Assembly: GCA_039815145.1 (NCBI GenBank) | Contig: JBCBZW010000033.1 | Location: 1-45,360, forward strand | Length of the DNA: 45,360 nt | Source: Pseudomonadota bacterium | GTDB lineage: Bacteria; Pseudomonadota; Gammaproteobacteria; Steroidobacterales; JBCBZW01 | Direction: 5' to 3' | Part shown: positions 1-9,316 of the stretch, in pieces | Numbering within the stretch: position 1 is the stretch's first letter | Layout: each line of letters begins with the position of its first letter | Notes under the pieces: model-generated | What the model saw: only the letters and a program-made list of their open reading frames with translations | Told to the model about the DNA's origin: nothing | Database searches by the model: none | Translations under genes and position numbers: made by a program

Positions 1-968
1 GCCACCACGTCGGACACGTCCTTGCCTTCCGCTTCCGCGTGGAAGTTCAGGAGCACGCGATGGCGCAACACGGGCAACACCATGGCCTGCACGTCCTCCT
101 GCGTCGCCCCGTAACGTCCGCACAGGAGCGCCCGCGCCTTGGACGCCAACGCCAGGGCCTGGCCCGCGCGGGGCCCCGCCCCCCACTTGATCCACTCTTT
201 CACCGCTACCACGGACGAGTGCTGGGGCCGCGTGGCGCGCGTGAGGGTGACGATGTACTCGAGCAAGGCCTCGCTGAGGCTCACCTCGCGCACGAGGCCC
301 TGCAGCGCGATCACGACCTCCCGCGCGAGCACCGCGCTCACCGAGGCTTCGCCACCACCCGTGGTGCGCGCGATGATCTCGCGCTCCTCGGCCTCGCTCG
401 GGTAGTCGATGTGCACGTTCAGCAGGAACCGATCGAGCTGGGCTTCGGGCAACGCGTAGGTGCCGGCCTGCTCGATCGGGTTCTGGGTGGCCAGGACGAA
501 GAACGGTGCTTCGAGCACGTGGCTCTCGCCGGCGTAGCTGACGGACCGCTCCTGCATCGCTTCGAGCAAGGCCGCCTGAGTTTTAGGAGGCGTGCGATTG
601 ATCTCATCGGCGAGCAACAGGTGGGTGAACACGGGCCCGCGCTGGAAGGTGAAGACGCGCCGGCCGGTGGTGTGATCCTCCTCGAGGATTTGCGTGCCGA
701 TCACGTCCGAGGGCATCAGATCTGGCGTGAACTGGATGCGCCGGAAATCCAGCGAGAGAGACTGGGCGAGGGTCTTCACCAGCAAGGTCTTGGCGAGACC
801 GGGCACCCCCTCGAGCAGGCAGTGACCACCCGCTAACAAGGCCACCAGCAACTGCTCGACCACCTCCTCCTGGCCCACGATCACCTTGGCTACGTTCTCC
901 CGCACGCTTTGCAGCTGGGCGAGGAGCGCATCGATCTGCTGCGCACTCAGGTTCGTTGGATCACCCAT
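1..968 (-). CDS. MoxR-family AAA+ ATPase (3' end cut by window)
   Basis: MoxR ATPases are AAA+ chaperone-like proteins that act on neighbouring gene products, often in maturation of metalloenzymes or envelope complexes. About 322 residues are visible, starting from the ATG at 968; the C-terminus runs off the left edge. Walker A is GVPGLAKT (about residues 54-61), Walker B is LLLADEINR, and the conserved ATQNPIEQ segment follows with the family's LPEAQLDRF. These are diagnostic of MoxR rather than other AAA+ groups. It is the last visible gene of a minus-strand operon, starting 9 bp after the stop of the DUF4159 gene, so co-expression is likely. MoxR genes are often followed by DUF58 and von Willebrand-A genes; here those would lie outside the window. 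Family assignment is firm; the client protein is not known. Confidence 0.95.
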   Translation of the reverse strand, partial: MGDPTNLSAQQIDALLAQLQSVRENVAKVIVGQEEVVEQLLVALLAGGHCLLEGVPGLAKTLLVKTLAQSLSLDFRRIQFTPDLMPSDVIGTQILEEDHTTGRRVFTFQRGPVFTHLLLADEINRTPPKTQAALLEAMQERSVSYAGESHVLEAPFFVLATQNPIEQAGTYALPEAQLDRFLLNVHIDYPSEAEEREIIARTTGGGEASVSAVLAREVVIALQGLVREVSLSEALLEYIVTLTRATRPQHSSVVAVKEWIKWGAGPRAGQALALASKARALLCGRYGATQEDVQAMVLPVLRHRVLLNFHAEAEGKDVSDVV

Positions 969-977
969 CGGTAACAC

Positions 978-1730
978 TCAGCGCATCAAGGCGTACATGG
1001 CGATGTTGACGGCGAAGCGCGTGTTGTCCTCGGCCAGCCAACGCTTGTTGCGGTAGTCGTAATCCCATTCGCAGCCGTAATCCTTGTTGCTGTAGAGCAC
1101 CCCGACGCGGCCGTCGATCTCGATCGCCTTGAGGTAGTCGTGGACCAGATCGTCGCCCCAGCCGTTGAGCTCGAAGGTGGTGGTCGGAGGACCGTCCTCG
1201 AAGGTGAAGAAGCTGCGGTATAGGGGGTGATCGTTGGAAAGTTTGGTGAGCGCCTCGTCGCCAAACAGGCGCGCCATCTGCGCTTCGAAGCTGCGCGCGA
1301 AGAGCCCGTCGATGTCGTGATTGCAATCGTCGACGAAGACGAAGCCGCCGTTGCGCACGTAGCGCTCGAAGTTGCGCCCCTCATCCTGGCTGAACTCGAC
1401 CAGGCGGTGCCCGGCGAGATAGCAGAACGGTGCGGCGAGCATCTCGGGATCGGCGAGGGGCAGCACGTGCTCGTCGGGATCCACGCGCACGCTGGTGTAC
1501 TCGATCATGGAGTTCAGGAAGTTCGCCGGCATGCGCTGGTCGACATCCCAATCCCCAGACTCGTACATGAGCCGGGTGAGGGAGAAGTCGTAGGCGTTGG
1601 CGGCCACGACGTGGGTGCCGGGAACGGCGACGGCGCCGAGCCCGCAGAGTGCTTCGAGGAGCTGCCGCCGAGTCACGCGATCGACGCGGCGCGGGGACGC
1701 GCAATCCTGCCCCCGCGCCGCCTGCCTCAT
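978..1730 (-). CDS. DUF4159-domain protein with Tat-like signal
   Basis: 250 residues. An N-terminal TRRQLLE stretch (about residues 20-26) followed by a hydrophobic run (LCGLGAVAVPG) looks like a twin-arginine signal, so the protein is probably exported. The body, including GGFVFVDDCNHD, a later FELNGWGDD and GVLYSNKDYGCEWD, matches the DUF4159 pattern, a glutamine-amidotransferase-like fold often found beside MoxR genes. No catalytic role is established. The start at 1730 is supported by a 4-bp ATGA overlap with the stop of the TldE-like gene upstream (1727-1730), a sign of translational coupling. A GTG start just before TRRQLLE is a possible alternative. It lies between the TldE-like and MoxR genes in one operon. 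Confidence 0.82.
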   Translation of the reverse strand: MRQAARGQDCASPRRVDRVTRRQLLEALCGLGAVAVPGTHVVAANAYDFSLTRLMYESGDWDVDQRMPANFLNSMIEYTSVRVDPDEHVLPLADPEMLAAPFCYLAGHRLVEFSQDEGRNFERYVRNGGFVFVDDCNHDIDGLFARSFEAQMARLFGDEALTKLSNDHPLYRSFFTFEDGPPTTTFELNGWGDDLVHDYLKAIEIDGRVGVLYSNKDYGCEWDYDYRNKRWLAEDNTRFAVNIAMYALMR

Positions 1731-3088
1731 ACGGCGTCCGAGAGGGAGGAGAAAGTGAACTCGCGGATCTTCATCGGCGGCATCATCACCGGCGTGGTGC
1801 TGATGCCGAAGCCGCCGAAGATGTTGCCGCCGCCGATGGTCACGCGCTCCGGCCGTCCCAGCTCTTCGAGGTTGTTGAGCATGATCACGGGGCTCTCGTT
1901 GAAGCGGAAGTTCTTCACGGGATAGCGGATCTTGCCGTTCTCGATGTAGAAGGTACCGTCGCGGGTGAGGCCCGTGTACAGCTGGGACTGGGGATCCACC
2001 GAACGGATATACCAGGTACGGGTGACCAGCACGCCGCGCTCCGTGTCCTCGATCATCTCCGCGAGGGACTTATCGCCGCCGGTCATGATGCCGTTGGTGG
2101 GGTTGGGGATCGATGGGTAGTCGTGCTCCCGGGCCCAGTAGCGCGAGCAGACGACGTTCTTCACCACGCCGTTCTCGATCCACTGCACCGGCTCGACGGG
2201 GCGGCCGTCGCCGGACCAGGTGCCCCCTGGGGCGCCCGCGTAGCTCGGATCGGAATAGAGGTTCACGCGCTCGTCGAAGAGCTTCTGACCGATCTTGGTC
2301 TTGCCCTCGCCCGCGGAGAGGAAGCTGCGCCCCTCGTCGGCGAGGCGCGCATCGAAGGCGCCGATCATGTTGCCGATGAGGCCCACGCTGGCCGCGGGCT
2401 CGAGGATCACCGTGTACTTACCGGGCTCCAGGGCCTTGGCGCCGCGGGAACGCACGGCCTTGTCCAGGGCCACCTCCGACGCGCCAGCGGCGTCGAGCTT
2501 GGCGATGTCGTTGGCATCGCGTGTCGCCCAGCCGGACCCTTGACCATCGTCGGTGCGCATGGTGACGGTGAAGTTGGCGTTGGTGGCGCTGTGATAGGCG
2601 AACAACCCCTTGTGGTTCATCATCGCCTGGAAGAACGCGGTGTCGTTCAGAAAGCCCGCGGCCGTCGCCTTCTGCTTGACCGCCGGGTTAATGCTGCTGG
2701 CGGCCGCCTCAGCGCGTAACGCCGGTTGGATGTTGGCCGTGCGCTCCACGAACGCATCGCTCTTTTCGAACTTGCTCGGCCCCTCCACGCTCACCCATTC
2801 CGGATTCTCCGGCGCCAGGCGAGCGAGCTCCTCGGAGCGGCGCACGGCCTTCTCCAGGGATGCATCGTCAAACTCGTTGATGGTGGCGCTGCCGAGCTTC
2901 TTGCCGTAGCTCGACTGCACCACCAGCTGCACGTCGTCGACGATGCCCGAGGTGGTGACCTTGTTCAGCGCGTAGCGGATGTTACCGGCGACGCCGCCGG
3001 AGAGATTGGCTTCGCATTCCTCCGCCTGGGAGAGCTTCATCACCCGTTCCAGGATCGCCCGCGCTTCGCCTTCGCTAATGATTGCCAT
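1727..3088 (-). CDS. TldE/PmbA-like protein (non-catalytic partner of TldD)
   Basis: 453 residues, about the length of PmbA/TldE. TldD and TldE form a heterodimeric metalloprotease that unfolds and cleaves small peptides such as microcin precursors and antitoxins; TldD carries the zinc site and TldE does not. This protein lacks an HExxxH motif, as expected for TldE, and has a family-like C-terminal half (NLYSDPSYAGAPGGTWSGDG, then GGGNIFGGFGIS near the end). There is no signal peptide, although its presumed partner encoded just upstream has a clear Tat signal. The ATG at 3088 has a purine-rich site (GAGAGGA) upstream. It starts 39 bp after the TldD-like stop and overlaps the DUF4159 gene by 4 bp, so the group forms one transcription unit. 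Confidence 0.88.
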   Translation of the reverse strand: MAIISEGEARAILERVMKLSQAEECEANLSGGVAGNIRYALNKVTTSGIVDDVQLVVQSSYGKKLGSATINEFDDASLEKAVRRSEELARLAPENPEWVSVEGPSKFEKSDAFVERTANIQPALRAEAAASSINPAVKQKATAAGFLNDTAFFQAMMNHKGLFAYHSATNANFTVTMRTDDGQGSGWATRDANDIAKLDAAGASEVALDKAVRSRGAKALEPGKYTVILEPAASVGLIGNMIGAFDARLADEGRSFLSAGEGKTKIGQKLFDERVNLYSDPSYAGAPGGTWSGDGRPVEPVQWIENGVVKNVVCSRYWAREHDYPSIPNPTNGIMTGGDKSLAEMIEDTERGVLVTRTWYIRSVDPQSQLYTGLTRDGTFYIENGKIRYPVKNFRFNESPVIMLNNLEELGRPERVTIGGGNIFGGFGISTTPVMMPPMKIREFTFSSLSDAV

Positions 3089-3127
3089 GTCCTTGTCGTC
3101 CTCTCGAATCTGTTGCGACGGGGCGCG

Positions 3128-4756
3128 TTAGCCCAGCTTGCGCGCGGTGTTGATCACGTTGACGCCGTCGAAGCGGGCCGTGGAGCTGCCGTGGGACACG
3201 GCGCTCACCTGCGAGGGTTGCCCCTTACCGTCGAAGAAGGAGCCGCCGAGGCGATAGTCCGACTCGTCGCACAGGGCTGAGCACGAATTCCAGAACTCCT
3301 GCGTGTTCGACTGGTAGGCCACGTCCTCCACCTGGCCGGCGATCTCGCCGTCCTTGATCTCGTAGAAGAGCTGGCCGCCGAACTGAAAGTTATAACGCTG
3401 CTGGTCGATGGAGTACGACCCGTTGCCAACGATGTAGATGCCGCGCTCCACGTCCTTGATCATGTCATTGACGCTGTACTCTTGCTTGCCCGGCTCGAGG
3501 GAGACGTTGGGCATGCGCTGGAACTGCACGGAGGACCAGCTGTCGGCGTAGCAGCAGCCGTGGGAGCTCTTCTCGCCGATGATGTGGGCCTGATCGCGAA
3601 TCGCCTGGTAGTTCACCAGTACCCCGTCTCGCACCAGATCCCAACCGCGCGTCTTCACGCCCTCGTCATCGTAGGCGACGGCACCGAGGGAGCCTGCTTG
3701 CGTCTTGTCCGCCACGAGGTTCACCAGCTTCGAGCCGTAGTTGAACTTCTTGGTCTCCCACTTATCGAGGGTCGCGAAGCTCGTGCCGGCGTAGTTGGCT
3801 TCGTAGCCGAGCACGCGGTCGAGCTCCAGCGGGTGGCCGACCGACTCGTGGATGGTCAGCCACATGTGCGTGGGATCGAGCACGAGATCGTACTTGCCGG
3901 GCTTCACGGACGGCGCCTTGAGCTTGGCCTGCACTTCCTTGGCCGCGTTGCTCGCATCCTCGATCATGTCGTAGGAGCGGTTGTAGGTGGTGGTGACGAC
4001 ACGCGTCTTATCCTCTTCGCGCCCGTCGAGGTACTCCCAGCCCATGCCCACGGGGGTGGAGAGGCTGTTGCGCGTGCGGAACTTGCCCGACTCGCGATCG
4101 ACGCCGGTGGCGAAGAAGGGCGTCCACAGGCGATGCACGTCCTGGTCGACGAAGGAGCCATCCGTAGAGGCGAAGTACTTGCGCTCGTTGACCAGGAACA
4201 CGATGGAGTTGATGAAGCTCGCGCCGTTGCTCAAGGCGGCGTCGTTCACCTCCATGAGCATGTCGACCTTCTCCTTGATCGGCACTTCCATGGCGTTCTT
4301 CACGATCGGCGTGCGCCACTTCACCTCGCCGGCACCCTTGACCGGTGCGAGCTGTACGGGCTCGGTCTGGTACTTGGAATTGGCCTTGGCGATGGCCACG
4401 GCGCGCTTCGCCGCGTCAGCAACGGCGCCGGGGCTCAGCTGGTTGGTGGCCGCGAAGCCCCAGGTGCCGTTGGCGATCACGCGGATGCCCACGCCGACGG
4501 ACTCCGTATTCACGATGTTGTCCACCTGGCGTTCGCGGGTCACCACGAACTGCTGCCGGTAGCGCCCGATGCGGGCGTCGGCGTAGGTGGCGCCGCCCTT
4601 CTTGGCGGCCGTGAGGGCAGCTTCGGCGAGGACGGCGGCGCCGACGATCTCGTTGTTCGAGGTCAACTCCTCCGCCTCTACGGCCCGACCGCGCACCGGC
4701 AACATGATGGCTGCCATGCCCGCGCTGGACACCTTCAGGAAGTCCCGCCTCTCCAT
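3128..4756 (-). CDS. TldD-like zinc metallopeptidase with Tat signal
   Basis: 542 residues. The zinc-binding motif HESVGH (about residues 303-308) matches TldD's HExxxH, and GHPLELDRVLGYE continues the family pattern, so this is the catalytic subunit type. The N-terminus MERRDFLKVSSAG is a near-perfect twin-arginine motif followed by a hydrophobic stretch and VRGRAVEAEE, which implies folded export to the periplasm. Classical TldD is cytoplasmic and about 480 residues; the extra length is mostly the signal and N-terminal extension. I chose the ATG at 4756 because GGAGGAGAT lies directly before it; the upstream in-frame ATG at 4768 overlaps that ribosome binding site. It is the first gene of the minus operon with the TldE-like, DUF4159 and MoxR genes. 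The substrate is unknown. Confidence 0.92.
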   Translation of the reverse strand: MERRDFLKVSSAGMAAIMLPVRGRAVEAEELTSNNEIVGAAVLAEAALTAAKKGGATYADARIGRYRQQFVVTRERQVDNIVNTESVGVGIRVIANGTWGFAATNQLSPGAVADAAKRAVAIAKANSKYQTEPVQLAPVKGAGEVKWRTPIVKNAMEVPIKEKVDMLMEVNDAALSNGASFINSIVFLVNERKYFASTDGSFVDQDVHRLWTPFFATGVDRESGKFRTRNSLSTPVGMGWEYLDGREEDKTRVVTTTYNRSYDMIEDASNAAKEVQAKLKAPSVKPGKYDLVLDPTHMWLTIHESVGHPLELDRVLGYEANYAGTSFATLDKWETKKFNYGSKLVNLVADKTQAGSLGAVAYDDEGVKTRGWDLVRDGVLVNYQAIRDQAHIIGEKSSHGCCYADSWSSVQFQRMPNVSLEPGKQEYSVNDMIKDVERGIYIVGNGSYSIDQQRYNFQFGGQLFYEIKDGEIAGQVEDVAYQSNTQEFWNSCSALCDESDYRLGGSFFDGKGQPSQVSAVSHGSSTARFDGVNVINTARKLG

Positions 4757-5030
4757 ATCTCCTCCCATAGGATGACGCCCGTCTCATGCGGCGTCGTTCG
4801 TGAATACCCCTTGCGCCTCGCCGGCCACGGGAGCCCGTGGCGATGCGCGGCGCTCGATGAGCTGCGAGCACTGTTGCTGATCTTGTGCGCGCTTGCCAGC
4901 GCTAGGGCGATCGGTGCGACAAAGCTTCCCGACCCCTCGTCCGTGCAGCTCGCCAATCCTGATGCCGCACCGGACTGATTGGACGCGCCGACACCGCCCG
5001 GCGGTGCGCTACGCGGTAAGGTGATCGGCG

Positions 5031-6296
5031 ATGACCCATGTCGATCGAGTACTCCTGCGCCTGCTGGGGTTGCCTCTCCAGCGGCGCCTGCTGCCCGCCT
5101 TTGCCGCGCTCCTGCTGGGGGTGGGCCTGGCCGACCCCATGATCGACTGGACGATCCTGCGCGCCGAGCTCAGGGCGCAAACTGCCGTGGCCTCGACGCT
5201 GCAGATCAGCACCCTGATCGGCATCTGGGTGCTCACCGTCGCGGTGGCCCTCGCGCCTGCCTGGCAGGCGGCGAGTGCCGCGTATCTTGTGCGCCAGCCG
5301 ATCGGTCGCTGGCGCTGGGTGCGATTCCTGCTGCCCTCGCTGGCACCGGCACTGCTCCCGATCGTCGCGGTGTGGTGGCTGATGCCGCTGGACTCGGTCC
5401 CGACGCTGCTCGCCCTGTCGGCAAGCGCCGCCGCGATGATGATCGCCCTCTCTGCACCTCGGCTCGACACCGTGCTTACCGCGGTGCTCGCCTTCATGGT
5501 CACCGGCCTCGTGACCTACGGTGCGCTGACGTCGATGCCAGGGCACGGGGTCCTCGCCCTCGCCTCGCTCGCGCTACTGCCTCTGGCCTGCACGGGGCTG
5601 CGCGGGCGACGCGCGGGCGCCGGCGCGCGCGCAGGCCAGGAGCGGAATCTCCTGCGCAGCGCCACGCCCTGGATGGCCATCGCCCGTCGCGACCTTCTTT
5701 GCATCGTGCGCTGCGCGCCCGGGCAGCTGCGTCAACTCGCCCTCTTCGCCGTGCTCGCCGGTGCCTTCCTGCTCGCGTTGCGGATCAACGGTGGCTTCGC
5801 CGGGCGAGACCTGTTCCGGGCGGCCTGCGTGCTCCAGATGTTGGCGTTGCTGCCGCTCTACGACGTGCTGGTGACGCTGCAGCAACATCTCGGGCCCGAC
5901 GTGTACCGGCGTCACTGGCCCGTCTCCCGCGCCCAGCGCGCGGCAGGTCTGCTGGCCCTCGCCGGACTCGCAGCGGGCCCGAGTAGCGTGGCGATACTGC
6001 TGGCGGGCTACGCCATGGGATCAACATGGATAGTACTTTTGCTAACACTGACATTCACCCAGATGCTCGTCCTGGTCGCCCTGTTCACCAACGCCGGCCC
6101 GCGCGCCGGCATTGCCCACGGTTGGAGCTTGTGGACGTGGCTCGCGCACACGATCGTGGCCTGCGTTCTAGCGCCTGCGGCTTACGGCGCCGGCGCGCTG
6201 GTGGCGGCGGCGCTGGCCTGGCAGCAGTCCCAGCGGGGGCTCGCACGCATCGCCGAGGATGGGGCGCAGGGGCGCCTGCGCGCACGTACCGAATGA
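5031..6296 (+). CDS. Polytopic membrane protein, probable ABC exporter permease
   Basis: 421 residues with about ten hydrophobic stretches spread along the length (for example LLPAFAALLLGVGLADP, ISTLIGIWVLTVAVALAP, MIALSAPRLDTVLTAVLAF) and Arg-rich cytoplasmic loops. No family motif is recognisable. The role is inferred from its partner: the stop overlaps the start of the downstream ABC ATPase by 4 bp (ATGA at 6293-6296), so the two are translationally coupled and presumably form one transporter. The substrate is unknown and no periplasmic binding protein is encoded nearby, which favours an exporter. The ATG at 5031 follows GGTAAGGTGATCGGCG. It is transcribed divergently from the tldD-like operon across a 274-bp intergenic region containing a short GC hairpin (4992-5006). 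Confidence 0.72.
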   Translation: MTHVDRVLLRLLGLPLQRRLLPAFAALLLGVGLADPMIDWTILRAELRAQTAVASTLQISTLIGIWVLTVAVALAPAWQAASAAYLVRQPIGRWRWVRFLLPSLAPALLPIVAVWWLMPLDSVPTLLALSASAAAMMIALSAPRLDTVLTAVLAFMVTGLVTYGALTSMPGHGVLALASLALLPLACTGLRGRRAGAGARAGQERNLLRSATPWMAIARRDLLCIVRCAPGQLRQLALFAVLAGAFLLALRINGGFAGRDLFRAACVLQMLALLPLYDVLVTLQQHLGPDVYRRHWPVSRAQRAAGLLALAGLAAGPSSVAILLAGYAMGSTWIVLLLTLTFTQMLVLVALFTNAGPRAGIAHGWSLWTWLAHTIVACVLAPAAYGAGALVAAALAWQQSQRGLARIAEDGAQGRLRARTE

Positions 6297-6904
6297 GCAC
6301 GCCACGCCTTCAGGTCAAACAACTCACCGTGCGCTTCGGCAAGGCCTTCACGATGGGGCCCCTTAAGTTCGATGCGGAGCATGGCGTGATCCACCTGGTC
6401 GGCCCCAACGGCAGCGGCAAGACGACCGCCCTGCGCGCCATGTGCGGTGAACTGCTGCCAGCGTCGGGACAGGTGCTGGTGGAGGGGGTCGACGTGCACC
6501 GGGTGCCGTCCGCGAGACGCCGTATCGCCCTGGTCCCGTCCACGCCGGAGCTGCCACCGTTCCTGACCGTGCGCGAGGCGTGGCAATTCACCTGCTCGCT
6601 GCGCGGGGCACCGGCCTGGGATGGCAGCGCGCTCTGCGACGCCCTGGCGCTCCCGCCGCACCTGCCCTTGGGGCATGGCAGTGCCGGGCAACGGCGCAAG
6701 GCCGAGCTGATCTGCGCCCTGGCCGGGGATCCGTCGATTCTGCTGTTGGACGAGACCTTCGCTCACCTCGATCGTGATGCAGTGCAGTGGCTGGCAACCT
6801 ACATCAGCGACGCCGCCCGAGATCGGCTGGTGCTGCTTACCCACCACGGGGAAGCGCCTGTGCCGGTGGCACGCGAGATCCAGGTGGTGGCCGTACCGGA
6901 GTGA
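6293..6904 (+). CDS. ABC transporter ATP-binding protein
   Basis: 203 residues, at the short end for ABC ATPases. Walker A is GPNGSGKT (residues 37-44), Walker B is ILLLDE (149-154) followed by FAHLD, and the switch histidine is in LLTHHGE. The signature normally reading LSGGQ is GSAGQ (129-133), then RRKAEL, so it is degenerate but in the right place. The length and compact layout resemble CcmA-type or ABC-2 exporter ATPases. The start at 6293 comes from the ATGA overlap with the permease gene. Nothing in the sequence names the substrate. The short intermediate region and missing C-terminal extension fit a simple exporter. Confidence 0.9.
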   Translation: MSTPRLQVKQLTVRFGKAFTMGPLKFDAEHGVIHLVGPNGSGKTTALRAMCGELLPASGQVLVEGVDVHRVPSARRRIALVPSTPELPPFLTVREAWQFTCSLRGAPAWDGSALCDALALPPHLPLGHGSAGQRRKAELICALAGDPSILLLDETFAHLDRDAVQWLATYISDAARDRLVLLTHHGEAPVPVAREIQVVAVPE

Positions 6905-7303
6905 TGGACTCGCCTCAGCCACCGAGCGAGGCAGCTCATGCTGCACCTGCTCAGAGCAGATGCACTGCAGGGCATTCGGCGACTGCACCTTGCCGCTGCA
7001 AGGTCATTGGTACCGATTGTGGTGTGTGCCTGAGCGTGTATCGCTGCAACGCAACCAGGTGCACGTCACCGACGCCACGACCTCTTGATCGACGCGCTTC
7101 CATACCTGCACAGACAGCGCCGACGACGGCTACCGAATTGCTGCACTAGCGTTATCCCGTGAGCCCAATCGCACAAAAATTGAGCGATATGTTCCCTACG
7201 TGCGCATCGGCGTATAGTGGCGGAGCCCGATGTGCTATCGGCATGGGCGAAGATGCCAACTACTAAAGTTCCGTCCCCCAGGGACAGAAGGGGAACACAC
7301 TCA
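6905..7303. other. Intergenic region (399 bp) upstream of the abundant secreted protein
   Basis: No convincing gene. The first 250 bp have mixed composition and no open frame with a plausible start and ribosome binding site. The last 90 bp look like a promoter and leader for the gene at 7304 and are listed separately. No terminator with a T-run follows the ABC ATPase. Confidence 0.6.
7213..7295 (+). promoter_or_regulatory. Probable promoter -10 box and hairpin-rich leader
   Basis: TATAGT at 7213-7218 resembles a sigma-70 -10 box; no good -35 box is seen at the right spacing. Between it and the ATG at 7304 lie three short inverted repeats: CCGAT/ATCGG, GGCAT/ATGCC and GTCCC/GGGAC. An AAGGGGAA ribosome binding site follows. 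The hairpins could stabilise or regulate the mRNA of a highly expressed secreted protein. The promoter call is a guess from sequence shape. Confidence 0.35.
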
Positions 7304-9280
7304 ATGACAATTAAACTACGCAACGCAATCGGCACCGCGCTTGCCGTGGGCCTGCTTTCTGCAGGCGCTACGCAAGCTGCCGAATATGGATCCGCCAAAC
7401 GATTCGACCGCACCAACCTGACCGCTCCTGAACTGATGGAGCTGCTGCCAGCAGAAGCTCGTCGCGCTGGCAACGAAGCCATCCCCAACCGTCTGAACAC
7501 GCCTCTCGAGCGCCGTGCACCCACGGACCTCGAGCGTGATCCGCTGGCTGAGGGCGGCGTGAACGGTGGCGTCGCCTCGCCGACTCCAGGCGTCGACTTC
7601 ATCACGGTTCAAAGTGACGACAACTCCGAAGTGCTCGGCTTCCGCGTCCAGCCGCCTGACACCAACGGCGACACGGGCCTCGAGAACGTCGTGAGCTACA
7701 TCAACCTCACTTGGCAGGCCTACGACAAGATGGGTAACCCCGTCAGTCCCGCCATGCCTGGCAACACCTTCTGGGCAGGCTTCGGCGGCCCCTGTGAAGC
7801 TAACAACAACGGTGACCCCGTTGTGCTTTACGACGAAGAGGTCAACCGCTGGGTCTTCAACCAGTTCTCGCCCAACGAAAGCATTCAGTGCTTCGCCATC
7901 TCCGACGGCGAGGATCCGCTGGGTCCCTACACCCGTTACGAGTTCGAAGTCTCGCCGGGCGAGTTCAACGACTATCCGAAGTCGGGCATCTGGCGTACGG
8001 CAGACGGCTCGCAGAGCGCCTACACCTACACCGGCCGTCAGTTCAGCCTGCCGTTCTTCGGCGCCCTGGGCATCGACGCGGTCCTGTTCGATCGTGACGC
8101 CATGCTGGCTGGCGATCCCAACGCAGGGTTCGTCCGCGAAGCTCGCGTGCCGGGTGGCTTCAGCACCTACGACGGTCTGATGCCGGGTCACATGGACAAC
8201 GACGCAGCACCGGCCGGTGCCTGCCCGCTGTTCGCCGTGGCCGAAGCGCCGACCCGCTACCGCTTCTTCGAGTTCTGCGCTGACTTCGCCAACGAGACCG
8301 GTACGCTCAGCGAGCTGCCGTCCGTGACGACCGCGAACTTCGACGACAATGTCGGTGACGTGCCCCTGCCCGGTGGCGACGCCGTCGACACGTTGGCGTT
8401 CTTCACCTACAACGCGGCTAACGCCCGTAACCTCGACAGCAGCGGCCACACGCTGACCCTCGGCCACACCGTGGACGTGGGCGGTGACCGTGCCGGCATC
8501 CGCTGGGCGATCCTCGACATCAACGACTACAACAACATCAGCATCAGCGACACCGGCACCTTCGCGCCGAACGACGGTCGCGAGCGCTGGATGGGGTCGG
8601 TGACGCTCGATGACGACGGCAACCTCGGCATGGGCTACACCGTGGCCGGCAACGGCACCTTCCCGGACGTCGCCTACACTGGCCGCGAGGCTGGCGACCC
8701 CGCGGGCACCCTGCGTGACGAAGTGATCTGTGAGCCCGGCTCGGGCGCGCAGACCGGCGGCGGCGGCCGTTGGGGTGACTACTCCAGCACCACCATCGAC
8801 CCGGCTGATGGCTGCACCTTCTGGACCTTCCAGGAGTACGTGGTGCAGACCGGTAGCTTCGAGTGGGATACGCGCGCTTGCTCGTTCTCCTTCGACAGCT
8901 GTGGCGACGGTGGCGGCGGTGACGATCGTCAGTACTGCATCACCTTCGACAACTTCTGCGATTCCATCAGCGTCGTGAACGGCGTTGGCCAGTGGGATTA
9001 CACCTGTGACGGCGTCACGCTGGCGGAAGGCGAGCAGCGCTCGCTGACCCAGGCAGCTGAGGCCTTCATCTGCACGGGCGAGTCCTGCCCGTTCGGTCCG
9101 GGTGCTGCAGAGGACTGGTCCTTCGTGTTCCGCGGCGGTCTGACGGGTGGTTTCAACCTGTTCAACCTGACCCAGGGCATTCAGTTCCAGGACGGCTCGC
9201 CCTACACCGTGTTCCCGGGCCAGACCTGCCCGTTCGGCGCACGTAACGGCAAGCCCGCTCTGCTGAGCCAAGGCCAGTAA
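7304..9280 (+). CDS. Large secreted protein of unknown function
   Basis: 658 residues. A signal peptide is clear (MTIKLRNAIGTALAVGLLSA, then GATQAAE). The mature part begins with an Arg/Glu-rich pro-region, then a long Asp/Gly/aromatic-rich domain (about 95-530) whose pattern (for example QPPDTNGDTGLENVVSYINL, PVVLYDEEVNRWVFNQFS) suggests a beta-propeller-like fold. A Gly/Asp linker (CGDGGGGDD, near 532) leads to a C-terminal domain of about 118 residues with several cysteines, probably disulphide-bonded outside the cytoplasm. I do not recognise the family and give no function. The ATG at 7304 is preceded by AAGGGGAA and starts exactly at the signal peptide. Codon use is richer in CGT and GCT than in neighbouring genes, and a very strong terminator follows; both suggest high expression. 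Confidence 0.85.
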   Translation: MTIKLRNAIGTALAVGLLSAGATQAAEYGSAKRFDRTNLTAPELMELLPAEARRAGNEAIPNRLNTPLERRAPTDLERDPLAEGGVNGGVASPTPGVDFITVQSDDNSEVLGFRVQPPDTNGDTGLENVVSYINLTWQAYDKMGNPVSPAMPGNTFWAGFGGPCEANNNGDPVVLYDEEVNRWVFNQFSPNESIQCFAISDGEDPLGPYTRYEFEVSPGEFNDYPKSGIWRTADGSQSAYTYTGRQFSLPFFGALGIDAVLFDRDAMLAGDPNAGFVREARVPGGFSTYDGLMPGHMDNDAAPAGACPLFAVAEAPTRYRFFEFCADFANETGTLSELPSVTTANFDDNVGDVPLPGGDAVDTLAFFTYNAANARNLDSSGHTLTLGHTVDVGGDRAGIRWAILDINDYNNISISDTGTFAPNDGRERWMGSVTLDDDGNLGMGYTVAGNGTFPDVAYTGREAGDPAGTLRDEVICEPGSGAQTGGGGRWGDYSSTTIDPADGCTFWTFQEYVVQTGSFEWDTRACSFSFDSCGDGGGGDDRQYCITFDNFCDSISVVNGVGQWDYTCDGVTLAEGEQRSLTQAAEAFICTGESCPFGPGAAEDWSFVFRGGLTGGFNLFNLTQGIQFQDGSPYTVFPGQTCPFGARNGKPALLSQGQ

Positions 9281-9316
9281 CGCGTAGGCCTTCGGGCCGA
9301 ACGTAGCCAAAAAGAA

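Noticed and set aside
3482-4978. A 498-codon plus-strand frame opposite the TldD-like gene
   Set aside because: Low-complexity Val/Gly/His-rich product typical of antisense frames; the opposite strand encodes a clear TldD with intact zinc motif.
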